Below, one piece after another: positions 49,887-60,799 of a DNA stretch of 64,000 nucleotides. The DNA is taken from assembly GCA_018398815.1 (NCBI GenBank), contig CM031604.1, forward strand, positions 49,886,509-49,950,508, in the 5' to 3' direction. A program made the translations under genes and the position numbers. The notes below the pieces were generated by a model. That model saw only the letters and a program-made list of their open reading frames with translations. It searched no databases and was not told where the DNA came from. Each line of letters begins with the position of its first letter. Position 1 is the first letter of the stretch. The DNA is from Conus ventricosus. Taxonomy: Eukaryota; Mollusca; Gastropoda; Neogastropoda; Conidae.

Positions 49887-49887
49887 T
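49243..49887. repeat. Large inverted repeat around the end of the tandem-array transposon
   Basis: Arms 49243-49432 and 49681-49887 are reverse complements, each with a (TG/CA)n tract at its outer side, then GAGTCTCATTGTATGCATCC through AACAAGATGCAAAGCATAT. The spacer (about 248 bp) holds one tandem unit. The right arm is the natural flank of the transposon; the left arm is an inverted duplicate placed within the array. Confidence 0.85.
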
Positions 49888-50432
49888 ACAAGGTCTGTTG
49901 ATTAACCATTATGATTGACAGTAATCATGATACATCGTAACGGACTACAGTCACAGTGCAAGACAATGACATGCACTGGTTGCTTCCCTTGGATAAGCAG
50001 ACGGCAAAACTCGATGAAAATCATATACAAAATTAAAGATTAGTTTTGATACGTTATATCATCTTCAGCTAAAAGCTTGATAAAGTGAGCGACATGAAAT
50101 TTTCCACCTTAACATAAAGTAATGTTTATCTCTGAATTGCCGTGACTTGACTGGAACAAGTAGGTCCGTTAATAAGATTTCCAGAGCAGAATATTGTTCT
50201 TTCTTCACAGTCTCTTTATGAAGGAGAAAAATCAGTAAATACACCTGCATATGATGCCGATGTACATCTATAAGCAGTATGCACATGAATGAATCATTAA
50301 AATTGTAAGAAATCAAAATGAATGACATTATGAAGTTGTCCGTAGCCGCTCGAGTGAAATATCGAGGTTGTTGAAAACAGTTAACAAATGTCTGAAAAGG
50401 ATACTGAATCACCTCTCTCTCTCTCTCTCTCT

Positions 50433-50474
<42 letters not shown>

Positions 50475-50787
50475 CTCCTTCTCTCTCTCTCTCCCGCTGA
50501 ATCACCACTCTTTCTCTCGCTCCCTGTCTGTCTGTCTGTCTGTGTGTGTCTGTCTGTCTCTCTTTGTCTCTCATAATTGTCTATTCATGGCAGAACTGGC
50601 ATAATCATGTCTACCATAGTTATACACTTACTCAGTACCGACTTTTAAAGACTATATTATAACCACAGACCAATATAATGTTAAATCAATATTTTATGAA
50701 CACATTACCTACATTTAACATTGCTGTCCATCGCTTCAGATATTCCAGCTCTGCCGAAGATGAATTAACATGGCGTTTCTGTGGCGG

Positions 50788-50846
<59 letters not shown>

Positions 50847-51178
50847 GAAAACGAGATAAAATTTGCTTGTTTATTTGTTTGATCATTAAAACTATATTTG
50901 TCAAACTAAACAACAAGAGTTCACTTATTATTTTCTACATTCAACTTGTAACCATCATACTAAGCACTCCAACTATATTTTTCTGTTCATATTGTCCAGC
51001 ATATCAATCAGATCATGGTTTTCATACAAAACATAAAACACCGTTTGAAATACTAAACGTGTTATCACTATATTTGTTCTGCTGAACATGAAACCAGACT
51101 AGTTATACTAACAATTTAAAATTGATCGGCCAACTTCATAAAACTGTCTTCTTCTTCTTCTTCTTTTGTTTTTAACAG
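49888..51178. other. Intron 2, right part
   Basis: TC tracts (50411-50500), TG/TC (50522-50570) and an AAC-type triplet tract (50790-50850). Otherwise A/T-rich; ends in a pyrimidine-rich CTT repeat before the exon 3 acceptor TTTTTAACAG. Confidence 0.7.
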
Positions 51179-51258
51179 AACCAATGAAAGGCATCGACTG
51201 GCAGAGTGTGTTCGGACGAGTGTTTATTCTGAATGAAGAAGGCTTTTTCCAACCGGTG
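51179..51258 (+). CDS. BTB-BACK gene, exon 3
   Basis: Acceptor TTTTAACAG and donor GTGAGC. With the base from exon 2 the frame reads EPMKGIDWQSVFGRVFILNE EGFFQPV and ends in phase 0. The phases of exons 2, 3 and 4 agree. Confidence 0.8.
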
Positions 51259-51706
<448 letters not shown>

Positions 51707-53430
51707 AGTGAGTTCATTAATTCAGAGTCTGTTCACACTTGGTGATATTAGACTTTAAAAAAAAAAAAAAAATCAAGAAGGGAAGCGTTTATAAAAAATC
51801 TATTAATTTGATGCATGGAAAGCAATTTTGCTATTTGCACGATGTCTGGTTTGTGGGTTATTGTTTTGATAGAATCGTGTACATGATAGAATCGTGTACA
51901 GTCACATCCACGTTCGATTTTTATACAATGAAGTTAATATTGAACAATGAAAAAGAATATGGTCCACTGATAGAAGATTTGAACAATCACATGCTACATT
52001 TTGTGAAAACTTGGTTTTCCACGAATTGAGACGAAGCTTGTATATTAAAGATGACAAATATCGTGGACATGATAAGATTTCATACTTCTCTGGAAGGTAT
52101 TCACTGTTCACGCATTTTTCTAATAGCGAATTAATTTCTTGTACGTCAAGCTTTAAATTACTCTCAGGTGTTTTTCTTAACGCACCATCTCTAGCTAATT
52201 TATCTGCTGTTTCATTACCGGATATCCCACAGTGTGATGGAATCCAGCAAAACGATACCCCAATTCCTTTCAACATAATAACATGTATGTAATGTCTTAT
52301 TTCAAAAAGTAAATCTTTTCTTATTTTTGATTCCCAGTTTTGCAAGCTATATAGAACTGCCTTGGAATCAACGCAAAAAAGTATATTATAGACAGCAGTG
52401 TTATCGTCACACATAAAAATCAACGCCATAAGAATAGCATACAGTTCTGCCGTAAATATGGAGAACCCTTTCCCTAGAGAAAAAGATCTACGAAACTTCA
52501 GCAATGGAATCACAAAACCAGACCCTGCATACGAGTCTAAAATCGAACCATCTGTAAAAATCTTCAGATGATATGGATAAACGGTTTCAAGGTGTTCTTT
52601 TGCTTCACATGACAGAATATTAATGTTATCAACCTTCTTCATGTCAGTGTAATCTATATCGAATTTAGCTTGGATATGCTCCCAATGAGGTATGCTTGAA
52701 ACTATTGGCATATCTGAAATAATTTCAATATCAATGTTACATTTTTCAAATATTTCATTTGTATAATCCCTAACAGGCTGGAGAGAGGTAAGGTGTTGAG
52801 CTCTTTTAGGATAGTCCTTTTCAGAAATTACTAATACATCATGTTTGACAGAATTTAAAACATGTAGGCTTCTGGCAACATATTTAGCCGTTGCCAGTTT
52901 TCGTTGATCTGACAGAGGTAATAAGTTCGCTTCTTTATAAGTATTTAACGAATTCGTGTGTACGGGGACACCGAGTGCTACCTTAACAGTTTTACTGTCA
53001 ATTGACTGTAATTTCTTCAACAGGGTTTCTGGGGCATTGAAATAAACCTCTTGCCCGTAAATAAGCTTTGATCGAACTAAACTAGTAGCTAAATGTAACA
53101 GAGTTTTGGTATCCTGACCCCATGGGTGTGCACTGATTATTTTTAGTAGATTTAGCCTTTGTCTTGCGTCATTGACCAATTTTTCAATGTACAACCGCCA
53201 GTTTAATTTACAAGTTAAGGTCAAACCCAGAAATTTTACATTTCGTGAATATTCTAATATTTTGTCATTTAACACTAGCTGAGGCAAATGCTTAGGATTT
53301 TCCCCGTTATTGAAAAGAACTAATTGTGTTTTTTCTCCAGACAATGAAAGCCCGTTTTCAGCCATATATTTGTTGATTTTATCTATTTCCAGCTGATGTA
53401 TTTTTTGAACATAATTTATTGCTCTTTTTT
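51707..53430 (-). mobile_element. 5'-truncated I-type LINE with intact RT end and RNase H
   Basis: Flanked by the 13-bp repeat GTGTTTATAAGTG (51694-51706 and 53431-53443). The minus strand encodes the end of an RT and a complete RNase H in one open frame. It is a different family from the LINE at 3360. It landed about 80 bp upstream of the exon 4 acceptor, so it and the TSD microsatellite now form the acceptor's upstream context. Confidence 0.85.
51902..53365 (-). CDS. LINE ORF2 C-terminal half: RT thumb and RNase H
   Basis: An uninterrupted 487-codon frame, starting from the first in-frame Met (MAENGLSLSGEKTQLVLFNN) of a 5'-truncated ORF. RT thumb features NVKFLGLTLTCKLNW and LVRSKLIYGQEVYF are followed by RNase H motifs IFTDGSILDSYAGSGFV, FTAELYAILMALIF, FCVDSKAVLYSL and WIPSHCGISGNETADKLA (D, E, D, H, D all present), then a C-terminal Cys/His region (CDCSNLLSVDHILFHC). 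The RT catalytic palm is absent because of truncation. The open frame suggests a fairly young insertion. Confidence 0.88.
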   Translation of the reverse strand: MAENGLSLSGEKTQLVLFNNGENPKHLPQLVLNDKILEYSRNVKFLGLTLTCKLNWRLYIEKLVNDARQRLNLLKIISAHPWGQDTKTLLHLATSLVRSKLIYGQEVYFNAPETLLKKLQSIDSKTVKVALGVPVHTNSLNTYKEANLLPLSDQRKLATAKYVARSLHVLNSVKHDVLVISEKDYPKRAQHLTSLQPVRDYTNEIFEKCNIDIEIISDMPIVSSIPHWEHIQAKFDIDYTDMKKVDNINILSCEAKEHLETVYPYHLKIFTDGSILDSYAGSGFVIPLLKFRRSFSLGKGFSIFTAELYAILMALIFMCDDNTAVYNILFCVDSKAVLYSLQNWESKIRKDLLFEIRHYIHVIMLKGIGVSFCWIPSHCGISGNETADKLARDGALRKTPESNLKLDVQEINSLLEKCVNSEYLPEKYEILSCPRYLSSLIYKLRLNSWKTKFSQNVACDCSNLLSVDHILFHCSILTSLYKNRTWM

Positions 53431-53512
53431 GTGTTTATAAGTGTATGTGTGTGCGCGCGCGTGTGCGTGCATGCGCGCATGCGTGCGTGCGTCTGTGTCT
53501 CTGCGTGTGAAG

Positions 53513-53722
53513 GACAGAGAAGAACTGGTGAAAGCCAGCGAGAAAGAAGTGGAGTTGAAGCAGCCTACAGGTCGCCTACCTTACAACCTGGGCGACATTC
53601 TGCAGCAGTTCACCAGCCTCCCTCTCAGCCGTATCCACCACTACGCCAACACCGGGGAGTACCTCATGGCCCTCTTCACCAACCGCAAGCTCGTCGACGT
53701 CCTCATCCACGTCAAGGGGAAG
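53513..53722 (+). CDS. BTB-BACK gene, exon 4
   Basis: Starts after GTGTGAAG (weak pyrimidine tract) and ends at consensus donor GTAAGC. Seventy codons, phase 0 at both ends: DREELVKASEKEVELKQPTG, then LPYNLGDILQQFTSLPLSRI, then HHYANTGEYLMALFTNRKLV and DVLIHVKGK. The last part is the first strand of a BTB/POZ domain (D-V-L-I-H-V-K-G-K). Confidence 0.87.
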
Positions 53723-54047
53723 GTAAGCATGAGGATCTTGCTTAGAGGGAGACGGGGAAGGGGATGGGGGGGGGGGGGGGGGGGGGGGGGATTATCAACT
53801 TTCTGACCGTTCCATTTCTTTCCTGTTTTAAGACTGCTTTCATCAAAATTAGGTTTTGATTTAGTGCCCCCCCCCCCCCCCCCTTTTCTCCTCCCCGTTC
53901 GGCTCACCCTTCTTCCAGCACTCCCACCCCTCCTCACCATTCTCCCTACGCTCCAGATTTTCACGACTTCAGCCGAAATTTGTGTACAGAATTGACTCGA
54001 CAGCACAGACAGAGAAAGTTCTTGAGAGATGTGTGTGTGTGTTGTGT

Positions 54048-54078
<31 letters not shown>

Positions 54079-54151
54079 GTGTTGGTCCAGAGATCTGTGT
54101 GCGCGTGCGCGCGCGCGTGTGTGTATAATATCTATCTACATGTATAATATA

Positions 54152-54198
<47 letters not shown>

Positions 54199-54231
54199 AA
54201 TATGCGTGTATATGAGAGAGAGAGAGAGGAG

Positions 54232-54280
<49 letters not shown>

Positions 54281-54347
54281 GTTGTTTTCTCAGTATAAAA
54301 CAAACTTAATCCAACACAAAATGGAAAAAAAAATACGCCACCAACAG
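53723..54347. other. Intron 4: homopolymers and microsatellites
   Basis: G run (53767-53790), C run (53869-53883), G run (54062-54079), TG tract (54155-54196) and GA tract (54213-54279). No coding sequence. Confidence 0.8.
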
Positions 54348-54490
54348 CTGTTCGCGGCTCACCGAGTGGCACTAGCTTGTCACAGCGTGTACTTCGCCCG
54401 TGCCTTCATCCTCAACCAGCACCAGAAGCACAAACTGACAGAGGTCAGACTCAAGAACACCGATCCCTACGCCTTTTACGTCACGCTCAG
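54348..54490 (+). CDS. BTB-BACK gene, exon 5 (BTB core)
   Basis: Acceptor CCAACAG, donor GTACAG. Reads LFAAHRVALACHSVYFARAF, then ILNQHQKHKLTEVRLKNTDP and YAFYVTL plus two bases. This is the classic BTB core F-AAHR-VALA-S-YF, which drives dimerisation and, in BTB-BACK proteins, binding to Cullin-3. Confidence 0.92.
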
Positions 54491-54910
54491 GTACAGCATG
54501 CGACTTCAATACCTAGATCATAAGGGAAGATAACCTATTGTAGAAAAGAAGCACAACTATCAATTCAGAAAAGATCCTTCTGTCAATAGGTTGTCTTCCC
54601 TTGCCGTGAGTAACTATGGCTACAGTCATGTAATAGCTAACATATTCACTGTAATTGTTGTGTCTTTAATCAGACTTCTGTTTTAAATAAATCTAAATGC
54701 CAGCGAACAGCAACATCGTTTTCCGAGCATCCGCACCTTCCTCCCCCACCCTCTCCATCCCTCGTCATTCTCTTTCCACGTTTCATTTTGGATTTGTACC
54801 TGTTCCATCTATTACCATAAGCTCACACTGGCAGAAATAGGTTGAATCAACACAAACACACACACGCGCGCGCGCGCGCACGCACACCCGCACGCACACC
54901 CGCACGCACG

Positions 54911-54956
<46 letters not shown>

Positions 54957-54957
54957 T

Positions 54958-54991
<34 letters not shown>

Positions 54992-55218
54992 CCAAGCGCA
55001 CAGGCGGGCGCAGGCGCATATTCCGTCAATGCCCTTTGAGTTGTAATCATCTTTCTTGTAAGAAACGTTCTCCCCTCCCCCACACCCCCACCACCCTCTC
55101 TGGTCCCTTAACCCCTTCCTACACGCATGGCTGTCCCAAACCATTATTTTTCTTATTCATTTTCTTTGCGACTGTTAGGGCTGTCATGAATAAAGTGAAT
55201 GTGTGTGTGTATGTGTGC

Positions 55219-55283
<65 letters not shown>

Positions 55284-55355
55284 CGAGCGCGTGAGTAGGA
55301 TGTATCTCATTAAAAGATACAACCAGTTATGAAAGAAAAAACTACAAAAAATAAC

Positions 55356-55407
<52 letters not shown>

Positions 55408-55683
55408 AACACACGCACACATACACACGCACGCACAAAACACACACACACGCATGCACGCACAAACACACATACACACGCACAAACACACACACACACA
55501 CACACACACGAGCCCATGCACGCACACATACACACACGCACGCACGCACAACTTAATAAGCAAGAAAGTTTAGCGATATTTGCTCCCATGACGAAACGAA
55601 TTCACACGACAAGCCAACGAACATATTAGCAATCCACCCAACAAATCCAAACAACCTGGCCATCTTGTGGTGGGTGCCCTTAG
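54491..55683. other. Intron 5: microsatellites
   Basis: CA/CG tracts (54852-54989), TG tract (55198-55281) and CA tracts (55357-55548). No coding sequence; ends with GTGCCCTTAG before exon 6. Confidence 0.8.
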
Positions 55684-55813
55684 GTTCATCTACACGGGCA
55701 AGTTGACGGTGAACGACAAGAACGTGGACGACCTGATCAGGGTGGCCAAGCAACTTCAGATCCCCGCCATGCTCTACAAGTGTCTGGACTTCCTGGGGCA
55801 TATACCTGTTCAG
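55684..55813 (+). CDS. BTB-BACK gene, exon 6 (BTB end)
   Basis: Completes the Arg codon from exon 5 and reads FIYTGKLTVNDKNVDDLIRV AKQLQIPAMLYKCLDFLGHI PVQ. The FIYTGKL and AKQLQIPAMLYKC segments are hallmark BTB helices. Donor is GTTAGA. The BTB domain spans roughly residues 180-283 of the model. Confidence 0.92.
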
Positions 55814-56052
55814 GTTAGACCAGAGAGAGAGAGAGAGAGTACAAAAAACCACATGCACACAGACACAGACACACACACACACACACAACGCAGTCGCGTA
55901 CATGGTGCATGCGTGCTCCTATCAAGCTGAGATATCTAAAACTACACACACACACACCACCGTGGAAGACAATTCATATGTATGTGCGCGCATACGTGCG
56001 CCCACCTGTGTGTGTGTGTGTGTGTGCACGCGCTCGTGTGTGTGTTCTGTAG
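55814..56052. other. Intron 6: short, with CA/TG patches
   Basis: CA patch (55868-55888) and TG patch (56008-56045); ends with GTTCTGTAG. Confidence 0.8.
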
Positions 56053-56208
56053 AAGCCGGAGGAGGAGGAAGAGGTGGATAGTGAGACAGCAGCGCTCTAT
56101 GCAGAACGGTGGTTGAAGGTGCATGTGTGTGACCTTATACACAACGAGAGCTTCCTGCGCCTGCCTGTGCAAGTAGTGGAGATGGTTTTGGGAGATGATG
56201 ACATCCTG
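56053..56208 (+). CDS. BTB-BACK gene, exon 7 (BACK start)
   Basis: Fifty-two codons, phase 0 at both ends, donor GTAAGT. An acidic linker (KPEEEEEVDSETAALYAE) precedes RWLKVHVCDLIHNESFLRLP and VQVVEMVLGDDDIL. The F-L-LP-V--VV--D-D pattern is the start of a BACK domain, the helical partner of BTB in Kelch-like and related Cullin-3 adaptors. Confidence 0.9.
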
Positions 56209-56602
56209 GTAAGTCACATAAAGTGATGAAGTAACTCTGGAAGTAACTTAAAAAAATACAAAAACAGTAAACAAGTGGGGTATGTTTTGCTCCCATAAGG
56301 AAACCTAACCCAGAGTAACTTTTATTCAAGACTGGCACAGCCTTTTAAACTTGAATAAAGTCCGACAAATACATAGACGAACAATCTAATAGTGGGGGAA
56401 AAAACAAGCGCAGGCCAACAACTGAACTGTCTGGCAAAGATTTGGACTTGAAGGGAGGGGAGAGGAGTTTGAAGATGGAGAAACTGGGAAAATCAAATTT
56501 AGCAAAAAAAAAAAAAAAAAAAATGTTAAAGATATGAAAACTCTTCTCTAGCTGCATAAGGGAACCATCACAATCCCTTTTGAAGGCAGATATATTTGTA
56601 TT

Positions 56603-56657
56603 GCCTGCTCCGAGGCCTTTCGCCCGCTGGATCGGGACTCATCAAGGAGACACGGCT
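56603..56657 (-). ncRNA. Hammerhead ribozyme, core-mutated copy
   Basis: Same architecture as the intact copy, with stem I GGAG/CTCC, stem II and GAAA present, but the invariant C of CTGATGA is T here (TTGATGA at 56645-56639). It should therefore be inactive or very weak. Confidence 0.82.
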
Positions 56658-57241
56658 GGTTGTGTCTGCGCTCCCGGCGTCAAATAGAGACACACCACAG
56701 TCCATAATACTGTGGTGTTCTCACCACCATGGGTGCAAAAAAGAATCCAATAGCACCCCAGAGCAGCCAGCGAAGAGTAGTAAATGCAACCAAACGAAAG
56801 TGTGGGGAGGAAAAAAAGTTGCTGTAAAACTAAAGACATTATGCAAATAATATAAAATGTAGGGGACAGTCTTTGAGCCTACGCCTGAGGATCCACCCAA
56901 AGATGCAAGGGAGATCAAAAGACAAACACACAGACGGACAGAAACAAATACAAATAACCTCAACGCAAAATCGGAAATGAAATGAGGTAGGGAACAGTAA
57001 ACGATAAACAGTAAACAAGTGGGGTATGTTTTGCTCCCATAAGGAAACCTAACACAGAGTAACTTTTATTCAAGACTGGCACAGCCTTTTAAACTTGAAT
57101 AAAGTCAGACAAATACATAGACGAACAATCTAATAGTGGGGGGGGGGGGGGGGGAGGGGGGGGGGGGGGGAAACAAGCGCAGGCCAACAACTGAACTGTC
57201 TGGCAAAGATCTGGACTTGACGCCGGGAGCGCAGACAACAA

Positions 57242-57298
57242 CCAGCCGTGTCTCCCTGATGAGTCCCGATCCAGCGGGCGAAAGGCCTCGGAGCAGGC
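57242..57298 (+). ncRNA. Type I hammerhead ribozyme, intact core
   Basis: Core CTGATGA (57256-57262), stem II GTCC/GGGC (57263-57266 with 57276-57279, one GU pair) with a 9-nt loop, GAAA (57280-57283), palindromic stem III AGGCCT (57283-57288) and cleavage triplet CTC ending at 57289. Stem I has GGAG (57290-57293) with CTCC (57252-57255), an internal loop, and GGC (57296-57298) with GCC (57245-57247). Stem I is the open stem, hence type I. A stem III this short is usually unstable alone, but its palindrome permits dimeric hammerheads, as in newt satellite and retrozyme RNAs. It lies in the sense strand of the BTB-BACK intron. Confidence 0.88.
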
Positions 57299-57997
57299 AA
57301 TACAAATATATCTGCCTTCAAAAGGGATTGCGATGGTTCCCTTATGCAGCTAGAGAAGAGTTTTCATATCTGTAACATTTTTTTTTTTTTTTTTTAATTT
57401 CATTTTCCCAGTTTCTCCATCTTCAAACTCCCTCCCCTCCCTCCCCTCCCCTCAAGTCCAAATCTTTGCCAGACAGTTCAGTTGTTGGCCTGCCCTTGTT
57501 TTTTCCCCCCACTATTAGATTGTTCGTCTATGTATTTGTCTGACTTTATTCAAGTTTAAAAGGCTGTGCCAGTCTTGAATAAAAGTTACTCTGTGTTAGG
57601 TTTCCTTATGGGAGCAAAACATACCCCACTTGTTTACTGTTTATCGTTTACTGTTCCCTACCTCATTTCATTTCCGATTTTGCTTTGATTAAATTGAGGT
57701 TATTTGTATTTGTTTCTGTCCGTCTGTGTGTTTGTCTTTTGATCTCCCTTGCATCTTTGGGTGGATCCTCAGGCGTAGGCTCAAAGACTGTCCCCTACAT
57801 TTTATATTTTTTGCATAATGTCTTTAGTTTTACAGCAACTTTTTTTCCTCCCCACACTTTCGTTTGGTTGCATTTACTACTCTTCGCTGGCTGCTCTGGG
57901 GGTGCTATTGGATTTTTTTTGCACCCATGGTGGTGAGAACACCACAGTATTATGGACTGTGGTGTGTCTCTATTTGACGCCGGGAGCGCAGACACAA

Positions 57998-58053
57998 CCA
58001 GCCGTGTCTCCTGATGAGTCCCGATCCAGCGGGCGAAAGGCCTCGGAGCAGGC
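57998..58053 (+). ncRNA. Hammerhead ribozyme, copy with weakened stem I
   Basis: Core CTGATGA (58011-58017), GAAA (58035-58038) and AGGCCTC with cleavage after 58044 are intact. One C before the core is missing relative to the copy at 57242, so stem I next to the cleavage site pairs poorly. Residual activity possible. Confidence 0.82.
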
Positions 58054-58443
58054 AATACAAATATATCTGCTTTCAAAAGGGATTGCGATGGTTCCCTTAT
58101 GCAGCTAGAGAAGAGTTTTCATATCTGTAATATATATATATTTTTTTTTAATTTCATTTTCCCAGTTTCTTCATCTTCAAACTCTCCTCCCCCTCCTCTC
58201 TCCCCTCAAGTCCAAATCTTTGCCAGACAGTTCAGTTGTTGGCCTGCGCTTGTTTTTTTCCCCCACTATTAGATTGTTCGTCTATGTATTTGTCTGACTT
58301 TATTCAAGTTTAAAAGGCTGTGCCAGTCTTGAATAAAAGTTACTCTGTGTTAGGTTTCCTTATGGGAGCAAAACATACCCCACTTGTTTACTGTTTATCG
58401 TTTACTGTTCCCTACCTCATTTCATTTCCGATTAAAAAAATAC

Positions 58444-58652
58444 GTCAGATGTGACGCAGTCGGATGTAACGAAATGCCGCTTGTAACAAAATGGTTTAAG
58501 GGTCATCAGAGGGCTTATAACGCCGGTTATAACGATGTGGCCGCCTATAACGAATCATGTGTTTTGCCGCGTGAAGAGTTCAAGCCGGATATAGTGAAGT
58601 AGTTACCTTTGTGTTCGGGAACCATTTCTCGGAAATGGTTGGTTAGTTCGCT

Positions 58653-58695
<43 letters not shown>

Positions 58696-59212
58696 CTTCA
58701 TACGGTTGCTGGCTATTCTAGGGATATGGAGGAGTGTCTGCATAGCACATGAAATGTAGAGCTTTCTTTGCGTTACTCTAAATAGAAATGAAATCACACG
58801 TTTAAAACATGTGTTTAACTAGCTGCACATTCCTAAGCCAGTTTCAATTTCTTACACAACTTCACGTGGGTAGATTAAAAGTACTCAGTAATTCTTACTG
58901 TATGTCTGTTGCGTGGTAAACCTCACCTCTGTAATTCGTAAGCAATAAAATCGTTTTCTAATGTCCTGCAAAGAGAGCGCCTGTGATTGTCGAAGCAGAG
59001 TCGGCTCACATCGGGTCAAGTTAAGCATTTGTAGACGGAGAAGAGATGCTAGAGCTAGAGGGACGAGGTGGGGGTGAAGTGGAAGGAGGGTGTCAGGGTG
59101 TCAGGCTTTGATTTAACAGGCCATTTCATCATGGCGTCTGCACGTCGAAAAGGCTGTCGCTAAAGCGAAAAATTGAAATTATTCAAGAAATTTAAAGAAA
59201 TTTAGCAAAATA
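58444..59212. other. Intron 7, noncoding with ATAACG-rich patch
   Basis: 58447-58600 repeats TAACG-type words (TTATAACGCCGGTTATAACG), resembling ends of pogo/Tigger-type DNA transposons; the resemblance is only suggestive. A TA tract lies at 58657-58694. No gene supported. Confidence 0.45.
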
Positions 59213-60757
59213 TACTGACTTCCATAAAAAACGCGAAAGCAAAACAAGCTGAAGGTTAGGGGCGAATTTTATTGGTCACAATTGTACAGAGTGGAAGGGA
59301 GAATTCAACGTGATTTGATTCATTACTCCGGTAATGTGTGAAAATGTCATCAGCAATATGTCTTTGTGTGGAAAATCCAAGGTCACGTGACAAACCAGCT
59401 TGAAGTCCTAATACCGTGTGTGGCCACCATTTGCATGGACAAACTGCTTGACACCTGCGGCTCATTGAGTGGACCAGGTGGTTGATGCGTCCCCTTGGCA
59501 CACCAGCCCACACATGGACGATGGCGTGGTGAAGCTGAGCCGCTGTTGCTGGTCGTGGATGCAGGAGGTCCAATCGTCTGCGAAGTTCATCCCAAAAATG
59601 TTCTATTGGGTTTAAATCGGGACTGAGGTTTGGCCAGGGCAGCACATTGACGTTGTTATGCTGAAGAAATTGCTGGGTGTGGCCCTGGCTGTGTGTGGTC
59701 TTGCATTGTCCTGTTGGAATGTCCAGTTTGGGTGTTGCGCAAAAAAAAGGAACGACATGGGGTCTGAGCACCTGGTGGATGTAGCGCTGTGCATTGACAC
59801 CCTGTCCGCGACCAGGACCAATGTTCTGAAAGATGACTGGTCCTATGGCGTGGTTAATGCCAATTGCATCCATATCATAATGTTCGGGGCTCCCCAGGGG
59901 TTCCGCTCTACCACACAGGAGTCAGCATAGCGTTCACCAGGTCGACGCCATATTCTGACACGACCGTCAGCCATGTCAATACAAAAATGGCTCTCATCTG
60001 AGAACAGTATGCGTCCCCACTGCTGCCTGCACCAGTTGATTCGGGCTGTGTGCCCACTGCAGCCTGTCCTGCCGGTGTCTTGGTGTCAGTACCGGACCTC
60101 TGTGAGGACGCCTACATGCCAGCCCGTTCTCCTGAAGACGCCGCCGCACAGTGTTGAGGCTGATTCGTTGCTGGAGATTCCCAGGCACCTGTCGAGCAGT
60201 GTTAGCGGCTGTTTGCCGCCTGTCCCGCAGATGGGTTCGAACAAAATGGCGATCCTCTCTTGGTGTGGTGACTCGAGGACGGCCTGGCCGGGGACGCTCA
60301 TCAGTGGTACCAGTGACTCGCATGCAGTGCTGCAGACGATAGATGGTTGAGATGTGGACGTGAAAGATGTTGGCGACCTGCCTGGCATCCACACCAGCCT
60401 CCAGAGGCCTAGGGCACGATTGCGTTCCTCTGCTCGTAGTCTTGGCATCTCTGTAGCGCTCAGATGCAAGTCGTTATCTGAACCTTGTAGCGCGGCTTTA
60501 TAAAGGCTGCATGCCTGCGTACTTGTCGCTGGTTAACTTTGCTCTGCATGGTGTGCACGTGCCTCACATGCAGCAACCAGTTTGCCATTTTTGTTGACCC
60601 TCCAATGCCGGGAATGATGTGTTGCTCACACAATTTTTTCACTGCACGTAAGTCTTGGAACCAAACAACTTGCCACAATGGTTCAATATTGTATATTCAC
60701 CCCTTTTCACCCGAAAAATAGCCTTTCAATTTTTCGCGTTTTTTATGGAAGTCAGTA
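59213..60757 (-). mobile_element. Tc1/mariner transposon
   Basis: Terminal inverted repeats of about 26 bp starting TACTGACTTCCATAAAAAAC (59213-59238 and 60732-60757), flanked by TA target duplications (59211-59212 and 60758-60759). Length 1545 bp is typical of Tc1 elements. It carries a frameshifted transposase and sits inside an RT fragment in intron 7. Confidence 0.93.
59256..60445 (-). pseudogene. Tc1-type transposase, frameshifted
   Basis: N-terminus MPRLRAEERNRALG (60445), then after a frameshift DARQVANIFHVHISTIYRLQ and RPGRPRVTTPREDRH, the paired helix-turn-helix DNA-binding part with its GRPR hinge. The catalytic domain shows FSDESHF near 59995 (first Asp), QQDNARPHTARAT near 59690 (second Asp) and NLSPDLNPIEHFWDELRRRL (Glu), a DD34E spacing typical of Tc1. 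At least three frame changes (near 60390, 59870 and 59690) inactivate it. Confidence 0.9.
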
Positions 60758-60799
60758 TAGAAGATATTAGCGGAAGAATACGAAATTGCGCTGCCGACA

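Larger units (their letters stand above)
56260..58431. mobile_element. Hammerhead-ribozyme repeat, inverted composite insertion
   Basis: A 2172-bp insertion in intron 7 bounded by the perfect 12-bp repeat TTAAAAAAATAC (56248-56259 and 58432-58443). The left arm (about 56260-57225) is the reverse complement of the right arm (about 57454-58431), with a 228-bp spacer. Three hammerhead motifs lie inside: minus strand at 56603-56657, plus strand at 57242-57298 and 57998-58053. The two plus-strand cleavage sites are 755 bp apart and define one monomer containing a T-rich tract, TCAAGTCCAAATCTTTGCCA, the CATTTCATTTCCGATT block and the GCACCCATGG hairpin region. No protein is encoded. Best fit is a retrozyme or non-autonomous Penelope-like element. 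Confidence 0.88.

Noticed and set aside
53641..54006. 121-codon minus-strand frame opposite exon 4
   Set aside because: It is antisense to a well-supported BTB exon and runs through G and C homopolymers.
56596..58108. Repeated frames such as MYCLLRGLSPAGSG and LPAPRPFARW
   Set aside because: They are translations of the hammerhead core and its flanks, repeated because the DNA is repeated; the structure is RNA-level.
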